A DNA stretch of 64,000 nucleotides, from assembly GCA_951394405.1 (NCBI GenBank), contig OX596338.1, forward strand, positions 3,162,001 through 3,226,000, written 5' to 3'. Every line of letters starts with the position of its first letter. Positions within the stretch are counted from its first letter, which is position 1. Shown in pieces: positions 48,901 to 58,720 of the stretch. The translations under genes and the position numbers were made by a program. The stretch is from Coprinellus micaceus (taxonomy: Eukaryota > Basidiomycota > Agaricomycetes > Agaricales > Psathyrellaceae). The notes beneath the pieces were generated by a model. That model was not told where the DNA came from and did no database searches. It worked only from the letters and a program-made list of their open reading frames with translations.

Positions 48901-48981
48901 CGGCTATCGTAGGTGACGGCGCTGCATGTATATATTCACTAGCACTGGCAGCACCGTCGTCCCTCACATTCCAGCTCAAGG
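45962..48981. other. 3 kb with broken coding-like fragments
   Basis: Several plus-strand pieces look coding but cannot be joined: a frame near 46425-46520 (with ERFIVVTRRGPAEKEVERAN), one near 47195-47345 (LFDVWRFAEEPLSDASLTSA), one near 47445-47540 (QRYIQSMVQYTSHVLTIQ), the frame 48205-48530 (DKLDRIGDTDLAKRTEML), and a shifted frame at 48540-48700 (KVMANLKKDRAPSLRLY). The last two overlap in the same stretch but lie in different frames. The best reading is one or more decayed genes; the identity is unknown. Confidence 0.4.
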
Positions 48982-50768
48982 ATGTCTTACCATAATTCCC
49001 TTCCGCCTTCCGCCTCTTCCTCTAGCACCGCTTCTCCCACACCTGTACGCCCCAGCTGCGCGAACGCGGATGATTTACCTCTGGAGTTGGTCCATAAGGT
49101 CTTCGTCATCCGCGCCGACGCCAGGCACGACGAAGCGTGCCTCCATGGGACAGTATGCGTCGATCGCCCGTTTTGTCTGGAGGCACAGTCGCCCGACCAT
49201 ACCGTGGCGCAGGTCTCGCCTTATTGGAACGCCATCGCTCACGGCCTACCTAAACTGTTTTCGAAGATACGCGTCCTCATCAACGACAACTTCGACCCGG
49301 ACTCTGAGGTTGCAGAAACAATCCCAATCGACAATGCCGACGAGGTTACCGCCCTCGTGGAGCTCTCGGGATCGGAGGATCTATACCTCTCTATTGGAGG
49401 CCCTCCCGACCCTCTGACCTCTCCGCCGCTTCACCAGGCTACCATGTTGACACTCGAAAGAATCGCCGAGCGAACGGTCCACCTTGCCTTCGACATGGAT
49501 AACCCCGCGCTTGTTCGCCTCCTCGGAAACACATGCTTTCCGAAACTCAAGTCCGTTCACCTCGACGGCGGCTCCAAGCACGAGTTCGACTCACGCTACG
49601 ATCACTGCGGAGTCGAGCTGACTAACCTCGAGACCCTCCTTCTCTGGCGTGAAAGCCCAATCCAGCGCATCGTCTCTGCCCACCGGTTGAGCGTCGCAGT
49701 CCGTGCTAAGCTCCCCTGGGATTCGGTCAAAATTATGGACCTCCACGGTGTCCTCGCTGGCTACAAGGAACCCCATGTCGAAATGATGCTGAGCCTGGCG
49801 CAGCGCCTGGTGGAGATGAGGGTCCGCGTCAACTCGCGGTCGAAGCTCTATGCAGTTCCTCACGCATCTTGGGGTTCCACTGGGAAGCATGCGCAAAAAA
49901 TTGTCCTTCCCCACCTCAAAGTTCTTCACATTTACCATTCGTTTCCCGCGCGACCTGCGGGTACCCAGCCTCCCAAGCCTATGTTCTCCCTACTCAAAGA
50001 AGTTGTTTTTCAGTCGCTGGAGGAAATTTACTACAGATGCAGCGACGCACCCCATGACGACAGCATCGGGTGGTTGCTGCAGAGGCAGGACTCGGTCAAA
50101 ATCCTATCCCTCGATGCCCACCTCTTTCGACCACCAAAGCTCGCGTCGATATTGAAGGCGCATAGCGCCGTCGAGCAGCTGTACCTTTGGAGTCGCACCC
50201 CATCTGAAGTATCGGGCGGGTTCTATTACTTCGACAATGGCACGCTGGAGGTGCTCGAAGGCGCTGGCCAGCCCTTGAAGAATGTGTCGCTTTTGGGAGA
50301 GGCTTCCTTCACATCTGCCGCCTTATCTCATTTCAGTAAGTCGTTTCCCGTTCATAGGCCTCTTTCACAGGATCAGTTGCTAACTGTTCCACAGCTCGGG
50401 TTTTCAGATACACACTCCGCACGGTTATTCTTTCTCATTGGTGTGGCCCTAGCCTTAATGCCGTGGCCAATTTCAAGAAAACATTGCCAGAAACTGTCGA
50501 CTTTAAAGTGGGACAGGTCTTCGCTTGCCGACAGACCCGTCACACAGGCGTTCGAACCGCCCGGAGACGCCCAGTTGGGGGCTTCCACCAGATGCGCCGT
50601 TGTTGTGATCGCGACACGGAAGAAGGGCGAGAAGAATACTTTCTTGCGTTTTGGTGTACTCCCTGCCAAATGAACCATACTTCGAAGGACATCGACCTCA
50701 ATGCCATCGAGAGCTCCTACGCTCCGGCGATTGACGACCGACGGCAGGGGTTTTGTTACACAGACTAG
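48982..50768 (+). CDS. F-box-like protein of basidiomycete type
   Basis: A long open exon starts at the ATG at 48982. An F-box-like motif is near residues 30-95 (DDLPLELVHKVFVI ... VSPYWNAIAHGLPKLFSKI). The rest is a leucine-rich region such as CFPKLKSVHLDGGS, LTNLETLLLW and FQSLEEIYYRC. Such proteins recruit targets to SCF ubiquitin ligases. The 3' end is ambiguous. A GTAAGT...CCACAG intron (50336-50394) gives exons 48982-50335 and 50395-50768 (575 residues). Without it the frame stays open to 50673 (563 residues). I list the spliced form but cannot decide. Confidence 0.72.
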
Positions 50769-51605
50769 TTATTATCCTACGCTGTACACCATGCGCACCA
50801 CTTCTTCGCACCATATCTTGCTAGTATTTCTGTTCAAGCTTCCCTATACTAATATTCGTTCCCCAGCTACCAATGGGAGTACAGTTCGCCCTACTAGTAC
50901 GACACCTCGAGCACTCATATGTTTTCTCTTTTTGTCACGGCGCGAATCTTCTACCAATGCCCTTGTAATCCATCACCCCTATCGAATCATTCTGGCTTCT
51001 ATCTAGTGCGGCGAAGCAGAGGCACATATGGCCATGAACTAGCATCTTTGGTAACTGTCTAGAATGCCCGAGTGCGGCTGGCAAGTGCGGGAGCCACTAT
51101 GAACAGTTGGCAAATGTTCAAATTATTTATTTAATTTAGGCTCGTTGTATGTAATATAATTTGTCAGCGATAAGTCCCAGTCCAGACGCGGCGTGATGAG
51201 GTTGTTTTCGTGCCACCACGATCCTTCAGACTTGGGATGTTCGATGCTTCGAAATCACCAATCCTCGATCTTCGTGCAGGAATAGAGGTGTTCGATGCTT
51301 CGAAACCTCTATTCCCGCTCGGTCAGTACAGGAATTTCTCGGATTGGAGGTGCTCCTCATTGCCGCCCAGCACCGCGTTTCGATTGCGTTGAAGACTGGA
51401 ACTATTCGACCCCTCTACTACCGGCGCGATATCGACGCTCTCAAGCCTGCCCGTTGGACGCGAATGCGGGCCAGCCCATCTGTCAGCCTGGAGCCGTGGC
51501 CAGCAACGAATAAATAGGACCAGCCTTCCACACCTCAGGCCTCAGCTCCGACTGTGCAGGTTTAGGTTGCGTGCATCCTTTGCAACCTTCGTCGATCCTC
51601 CCATA
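50769..51605. other. Interval with one strong hairpin, no gene
   Basis: Mostly A/T-rich sequence (51050-51170) and short frames. It contains the hairpin at 51279-51315 listed separately and should include the TET/JBP promoter. Confidence 0.5.
51279..51315. repeat. 37-bp perfect-arm hairpin
   Basis: Outer arms GGAATAGAGGT and ACCTCTATTCC pair over 11 bp. Inside, TTCGA and TCGAA pair around a TGCT loop, with one unpaired G. The inner motif gttcgatgcttcgaa also occurs at 51239-51253, and a variant (ttcgatgacttcgaaatc) lies near 46634. Confidence 0.85.
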
Positions 51606-53826
51606 ATGCCCGCCAACCCCACCGCTGCTCGAGTTCCTTCTCCCAAGAAGAGATCGGCACGTCGCCGCGAATCCGTCTCTCTATCTCCGGCCCCCAACAA
51701 GAGGCGCAACGTCGGGCCCCCTAACCCACCTCTTCAATCTCCTGGGGTACCTAGGTACTTCCGACGCCCTCTCGGGGAAGATGGCACCTTCTACCTACCG
51801 GGGGAAATCCGGCCAGTAGCCCTTCCCAGCCCCAAACAGCCCGGTACGCTAAGGTCTTCTGCTCGATGTGTGATGCTTGCGTTCTAACTTGTCTCCACCG
51901 GTTCAAGGTGCCCATACTCCCCCTTTCTTATACGCTCAGCTTGGGAAGGTAAAGGGCGAGGCTCTCGAAGTTATCACTCGCATCGTCGACGAGTTGACCC
52001 CCCTTTCGCCCGATCGCCCGGAGTCGTATACCCAGATCCACTTCTTCACTACCGTCGATGGCCATTCTTTGAAATTCGTGGACACCCTTGCAAAGATCAC
52101 CCAAATCGCCGACAACCAGGCTGCCTGCTACACAGGGAGGTCCACACGCCTTCGGAATCGCGCAGAACGGTTTGATACACTTCACCGACTTGTTGATAGC
52201 CACGAGGTGTGTTACAGCTGCGCGGCCTCCTTTTCAAAATGTCCTCTTGGCTGACGGCTGTCGATCTACCAGGAAGCTCGGAGCTACGTGTTTAGGTCCA
52301 CTTTGACCTACCTTGCCCAGAAGAAGACCCACCCAAAACATGTCATCGACATCTCCGCATATGCATCTTCGAGGCGAGCTTCCCTCAACAAGACGAAGGA
52401 TGGAGGTGAGACTTGCAGGAAGACGTTCAGCTGGGTCGGGCTTAAAAGGTCTGTCCCCCACTCCGCTTCGCAAATATCTCTGACAGTGCTCATCAGGCTT
52501 ACTGCAACCGAACTGTCTACCCTCACGGACAAGATCATGGTCGAAACCGAAGAGCTTGTTGAGATAGGGAAGTCACATGGGGTTCTGAAGGATTCGGACC
52601 CCAACGGCGTGCCTAACTTCGTCAAGCTCGAGGGGCGGGGATTTTACAGGGTCTGTGCGCCAGCGCCAGGACAAACGAACCATGCCACTGGCGCAATCTT
52701 TTGGGAGACGGAGGATGACGATGATACCACTCCGACCAGCGATAAAATTGTGAGTCGGATGTCCTTCGCGCCCTATCACATACCGCTCATCCTTCTGTGA
52801 CACTCCTCAACCAGATCGGCGCAGTCGTCTACTCCCCAGACCTCATTAACAAGGCATTCTCCCCTGCTGAAGAGTACAGTGAGGTCGAAATTCTTATCAA
52901 CCAAGAGCTTCTCCTGTAAGTTCCATTACCTGTTTGATTCTTTGCTAACGCGAGCACCTTATATGAAATTCGCGCTCTTCCAGGGAAAAAGCCAACGTCG
53001 ACCGACAGAGGCTACTTAACAGTGGGAAAATGGCCAAGGGTCGGGGAGCGCAGTCGATCTATGGTCTACCCTACTTTATGAAGGTTCGTTTTCTCTTTGG
53101 GCCTCAGTCCGGAACTTCCGTGGTTAACATCTGGGCCTCAGCTCCCTGACGATCAAGAGTTCTACGACGGGAATGTTAGGATCCCCGTTCAAGCCGTCGA
53201 AGCTTGTGTGTCGCATTTTCATACCTACGCGGGCATGGCTCTGCAGTCTGATAGTATTACACAGTCATCGAATCCCGACACGAAGCGTTCCTTGAAGGCT
53301 TCCTCCCAGAATTCGCAGCTGAACGCAAGGTAGAGGCATTCCCCACACCCTATTCAACAGGTCGCTAACCGTATTCCTCGCACAGACCGCCGCACAAAAG
53401 GCACATCTAATCAATCAGCTCGGATTCCCCTCAACATCGACCTTTGTCACCTATGGCTATGCAGCGTCCGCTCATTTTGATAACGACGCATGCCCCACGT
53501 CCGGTTGGGTGACCCATCGCCCCGCGTCTGTAAGTGGAAATATATCCCACTGCGATGCGTGCTAACTAGCACGACGCTCCCAGTTGCATCGTTTCACGAG
53601 CAATTTCGTTTGGGCATCCCATGGATTGCTCGTGGAACTGGCCCCCAACGCCTTCTGGTTTTGGCGGGGGCGGAACGATGCACATGGAACGACAGTTCAC
53701 GAGGATATTTTGACCACCCCTAATCTGAACTACACCAAGGGTCATATCAAGAAGTATCCAGGTGCAGCACAGGTTACGCGGGCGTCAGTTTTATCCGAAG
53801 CGGTTTGCAAGGCTCATTCTCGTTAA
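51606..53826 (+). CDS. TET/JBP-family 2OG-Fe(II) dioxygenase
   Basis: Exons 51606-51843, 51908-52206, 52273-52448, 52497-52749, 52815-52915, 52984-53083, 53142-53205, 53265-53329, 53386-53529 and 53584-53826 give 560 residues with all phases closed. The catalytic part is recognisable by ESRHEAFLEGFLPEFAAERK, then AHFDND (iron ligands H462 and D464), SNFVWASHGLLVELAPNAFW, and DAHGTT with the distal ligand H514. These blocks match the fungal TET/JBP family, whose members oxidise 5-methylcytosine or thymine in nucleic acid. The N-terminus is basic and Pro/Ser rich (SPKKRSARRRES), like a nuclear signal. All three metal ligands are present, so it may be active. It lies 17 kb from the Plavaka transposase. 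Confidence 0.83.
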
Positions 53827-54563
53827 GCGCCCAAGAGTTCGCTTCATTTGCAGTCCAAAACTGTTGTTTTACTACGTATCCTCCCACTTGTACATCCATA
53901 TTATCTGGCTCGGATTGCTGTCCCCCCTTTATACGAAATGTAACCGTAGAATCGAATTTGCCTTCTGCTCGTATCTCTATGCCTTGAGCTCTTATCCGAT
54001 TTGAGCGGCGGTCACAAGATTGGCCATTGGCCGGGCCGCCCACCCGCGTCACGATCACAGGATTCAGTGGCAATGCTTCGGTGACGCTACCTGTGAGACC
54101 TTCTTCGTCACGGTGAACAGTGTTCTCTGAGCTTGCATTCGTACTCGATAATTCGAGGCGTCGTAGCATTGGCCATCCCACGAAATACTCGATACGTCGA
54201 AATTTCCCTCCCTCACGTCGCTGCAGTGGTCACCCTGATACAACTTCAAGGCGTCACCTTCAAATCGCACCTTCAAGAGGGGCCCGGGGGTAACGACTCC
54301 TGAGGCCTAAGGCTGAGGCTGCACTATCTCCAACTCCTGTCAGTCGAAACACTCGAATGAAGTCAATAATCTCGCTGATTACGTTCTGTACCTTAGGTTT
54401 CCTCCGGACTCTCTCTGGGAAGCTTCGGGCCGACACCACTTCCACCCAAGTCTGTCCCCTGCCCCGTTCTCAAGTTCTCAACTCCCCTTCAAACGACCGC
54501 AACGGCAATAACAATAATACCAACGTCCACCTCAAACCCGTGAAACCCGCGTGCATCTACCAT
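53827..54563. other. Interval TET/JBP to 951-residue gene
   Basis: Short frames only. An upstream in-frame ATG at 54357 would extend the next protein by 69 residues with a hydrophobic start (SLITFCTLGFLRTL); I favour the later start but cannot exclude the longer form. Confidence 0.45.
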
Positions 54564-57484
54564 ATGTCGTCAACTCCCAGTCTACAAGCCGCGGCCGATG
54601 GTGGCCGGATTCTGTTCCATGGAGGAGTCCGTTACTACTCACCGAACAGCTTGGTGGATGCCGAATTCGACTTGGAGGAACCTTCGGCGCTGGATACCCT
54701 CGAGTCCAACCCTTTCAAGCCCGCAAACCACTCTGGGCCCCGGGTGCGGTACAGAGACTTTGTCCGCCCAAGGAAGTGGACCGAACAGTTTGCTTGGATG
54801 TGCTTCGTCCCCGTCGTGCCGTCGCAATGGTACAACGATCACCACTCGTACCTTGGGCGCATCCTTTACTCGCTCCCCACTCTCAATACTTTCAAGAATG
54901 ACCACGGCAAAGTCAGCGGTTACCAAATATCTCCGAGTAGTGCATGGATTCAACTGGAATCAGACCTCTACCGTGCTGTGGTCGTACTATCCCGCCATTA
55001 CCACCTCCAATGTGTCCTTCCTTTCCTCCCCAATGCCATTGGCTACCAATCTATGTTCCGCCAGAAGAAACAGTTGATAAATCGACTCAACCAAGCCCGC
55101 GAATGGTTTTTCGTTTGGCTCGGTGCGTTGTCATTTCTGGTGGCGAGAATTCGAGAACCTTGGCGCTCCGAATTTAAAAGCCAGTTGGACCACCAATGGA
55201 CTGCTGTCCTCCAATCGAAGGGTCTCTCCATGACCTTCATCGACGGTGTACGGAATTCTCTGGTAGTTGACAGGTGTGTCGGCACACGACGCGCAGGTAT
55301 TATACTCGACATAGCCCAACCTTCCCCAGGACAACCGCACCCGTCCTGGTTCTTGGGTCATGGCGTACCTGTGTGGTATCGATGGAGCAACACGGAAGAA
55401 ACCCTGGCGAAGGATAACTCTGGATTGAAGCAGCTCTGCCCTCCTCACTCATTACTGTTGTGCACGCAATCCTCCTCCCCAGTGTCTACCCCTCCCTTTC
55501 CTAGAAGTGCCGACCTCTGCATCATTTCCACCGTGACCCCAGCTCCTTGCTCCCATGACTCTCAACAGGCCTCCCAAGCCCCCCCAGCGATGCCAGACGT
55601 TATTGAAGCGCCTTCAGCGAGTATTTCTCCCCAGACTTCTCCGACCAGCCTAGCACCCCCTACCACCGAACCTATAACTCGGAACTCAGGGTCGCCTCAT
55701 GCCAACAGCCAAGGAGACCATCCCGCGGACGGAAAAGGAGGCCAAGACAAGCCAGAGCCCGAACCGGAATGGATCCCCTTTTTTAAACAAAGGGAAGCCG
55801 CCCATGCAAAGGCGTTGGCAAAGGAGACCCCCAGGCAACGTCAGGCCAGGGAGAACCGCATAAGGGAGCCTGCTACCTCGTCGGCAAAGGTTTTCGAGTG
55901 GTATCTTTCCGAGGAAGCGGGGCGCATGTACGACCGAATCCCAGTCCTCGCCAAGGCACGATCGGACACCCTCCAGAATTACGGAAACGCCCAAAAACGA
56001 TATGACCCGTTCTTCAACGAATGGGACTGCTGTTCAGAGTGGGGACCTGACGATTCGGATGATGACTGGATCGGCGACTGGGATGAACTTGAAACTGCCC
56101 TCGATTCTGAACCGCTACCCGCTACTGTTGCAGCGTCCCTTGTGCAGGTTGAGAAACCCACGCCCCCCGATGCCATCTCGTACGTCGATTCCGATCACCC
56201 AACCAACGCTTTTATGGCCGTTCCGTCCGAAGGTGATCGGCCTAGTGGGTCAGACCCTGACTGCGACATTTTACAAGAAGTCAACGAGGGGTTCGGTCTC
56301 TTCAATGGGTTTCGACATCCCCTACCACACACCGAGATACCCTCAAGGCAGCATCCCATTCGAGATCAGAAATTCTTCATTCGCGCTCTAGGCCTCTACA
56401 CCGATTGCGGCCCTGATGAAATGGCATACTTCCAAACAAACCACTACCAATTTGCGCAGCAATTCCTTCTGTCCCTGTGCATTCGCGAAGCCCCCTCGAT
56501 CTCTGAGTTGTGGGATCTGCGCGATGAATGTGCCCTCCCCGTCCGCTTGCGCCCACGTTTCAAACGAATCCGACTCGTTCATCTGGCGGGTTTGGATATT
56601 GGTGAAACGCAGGATGCTAGCTACTACGTATTCCACCACGAAGGCAAGGGCGATAATGGAACCCCTTGGAGGCTTGGAGTAGCGTCCGCCGCAGACGCTC
56701 TTCTGGTCTGTCGACTCCCAGATGACTCCAGCCCATACGATCTCGCATCCTTCCTCGTCGGTCGTGGTGTGTCATTCCGCACTTTTTATCCCTCTCTCAA
56801 TATTCTACGACCGCCCTCAACCCGTTCACTTCTGTTTCACCAAGTTCCCAAGCGGCCATTAAACCATGAATTCACCAAAGCAGATTACGACGCGTATTTG
56901 CACATGAGGACACTTCTTCTAGGTCAACCTCACATGCAGGCCGCTCTTAAACGCGGCGGGATCATCTGGCGCCTTGCAGTTGGGACACTCGGAACTTCCA
57001 AGGTCACCTTCGCTCCCTCTCTGTGGGGGGCCTCGCACCTTATCGACCTTCCTGAGGGCCAGTTCGTGGATGATGTCTTGACCTCAACAGAGCTCGATTT
57101 GCTATGCGGGGCATATGAATGCGTATCGGGTGAGCAATTATTATTAGTATCTAATGGCGACCTTTATTCACATAGTGGCCGCCCAACTTTGTAGATGACG
57201 GAAAGCAGCGAAGCTTGAAGTCGTGGTGGCCCCTGGCCCGGTATTACGAAAAGGCTGAGTGCGGGGAAAACTACGGTCGTTGGACTTACCGCCGGGAACA
57301 TTGGTACGCCAAACGTTTGGGGGAGATCGAGAGCGGGGATGCTCGCCAACAACCTCTGACATATACCGAGTGGAAGAGCTCACAACATGGACCCAAGGCA
57401 CTTCGCATATTCCATTCTTATGTCAAACGATCGTCCGAGGAGCTTTTGAAAGCGCAGACCCCCCAATCCCCGCGGGTGGCCTAG
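54564..57484 (+). CDS. 951-residue orphan protein
   Basis: Exons 54564-57129 and 57195-57484, joined by a 65-bp GT-AG intron in phase 1. The N-terminal third is aromatic and probably folded (PRKWTEQFAWMCFVPVVPSQ, HYHLQCVLPFLPNAIGYQ, ARDWFFVWLG-like sequence). Next comes a Pro/Ser/Thr-rich stretch, then a charged segment (KQREAAHAKALAKETPRQRQ) and an acidic Asp/Trp-rich patch (SEWGPDDSDDDWIGDWDE). The C-terminal half looks folded again and ends in KSWWPLARYYEKAECGENYG. Similar proteins of unknown role are, in my experience, common and multicopy in Agaricomycetes; no domain name is known to me. It follows the TET/JBP gene on the same strand. Confidence 0.75.
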
Positions 57485-58720
57485 TTGGCTGGAAAAGACG
57501 TCGTTGTGCTTCCTCTGCGAGCAGCACGACACCATCGTCGCTTGTTCCCCTCGTTGTACATTTACCGCTACTACCACGATTCGAAACTCTTATACCCCCC
57601 GTCAATGTTTTTCCCCCTTCGAACCACTATGAGATTGTTGATTCATGGCCAATCTGAGTGATTAAGTCCATTCAAGAACCGTTTGCAAGTGTATTCCTCC
57701 CACCTAGTAGTACTGACTGGCAATCAATATTAATCGATGACCAGCAACTGACCGGATGAATCTCAGAGGTTATCCCTGAACATTCTGGCTGGGCTCGGCG
57801 CTCCCTGATCATCGTGGCTAATATCGGGATCAGTCGCTCTAGGTATGCTCGCGTACGAAGGCTCGTTGACGACAGTCGAGAAGATCTCCCTGACCAGAGA
57901 ACATCTCCAGTAACGCGCTCAGCTATTCGTAACGGATGAAACCCCCCTTCTCGGAGTCTGGCTACGTGCTGGGGTATGAAATTTCAAACGAAACCTCGAA
58001 ACCATGGCCTTACTTGGGAGGTCGAGCTCTTGAGACTGCAAGCAAAGCTAAGGGCTGCTCAGGTGGCATCAGAGGGATGTAAGTTCGCCACTCTGGACGG
58101 AGTTGAGAGAAGCGGTGTCTATTATCATCCACTGACAATCGAAGGGCCGGGGGCAGATAAACGCTTGTCACAGCAACCTAAATTATCGATTGCGTTCAAC
58201 CGTTGACATGCCCCTGCTCAGGGTTCGTCTATGCTTTGAGGTATGATACTTCATATGATACTTCGAAACCATGGCCTTACTTGATAAGTCGAGCACCCGA
58301 GACTCCAAGGAAAGGTAAACGTCCTTCAGGTGGTCACAGTGGGATGGGATTTCGCCATTCTGAACGAAACTGAGAGTATTGTTTTGAAAGGGAACCCCAA
58401 GGCAATCCAAGGTCAGGTGCAAATTATCACTTGTCACCGCCACCGAGTCGCCGAATCAAGCCCAACACCAGCTGGATAAATCAGACACCCGCAATTTCCC
58501 TGATGATGTGTCCACGGCGGGTTGCCCTTTTCGGAGGCGATTTGAAACTCACGTTCAAGCAGGCTGTAGGGATAAGGATTTTAATCCATACATACTCCCA
58601 AATAAATACTTGTAGATACATGTTAAAGGTGTGCTGGTGTGAGTCTAAATTACAATGAATCGTCCATGTGTCGAAGCCATCCCGATTCCATCGTCATCTA
58701 TCTTATCTGAGTGAATATAT
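57485..58720. other. Interval with a short tandem duplication
   Basis: No gene supported. It contains two diverged copies of a sequence of about 170 bp (listed separately) and the 3' flank of the Zn2Cys6 gene. Confidence 0.5.
57968..58380. repeat. Diverged tandem duplication, about 255 bp apart
   Basis: The run at about 57975-58120 resembles that at about 58230-58375. Shared blocks include tcgaaaccatggccttactt (57994 and 58263), gtcgagc followed by gagact, and ttcgccattctg/ttcgccactctg. The copies differ by many substitutions and small indels, so the duplication is old. Open frames across it are short. Confidence 0.7.
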
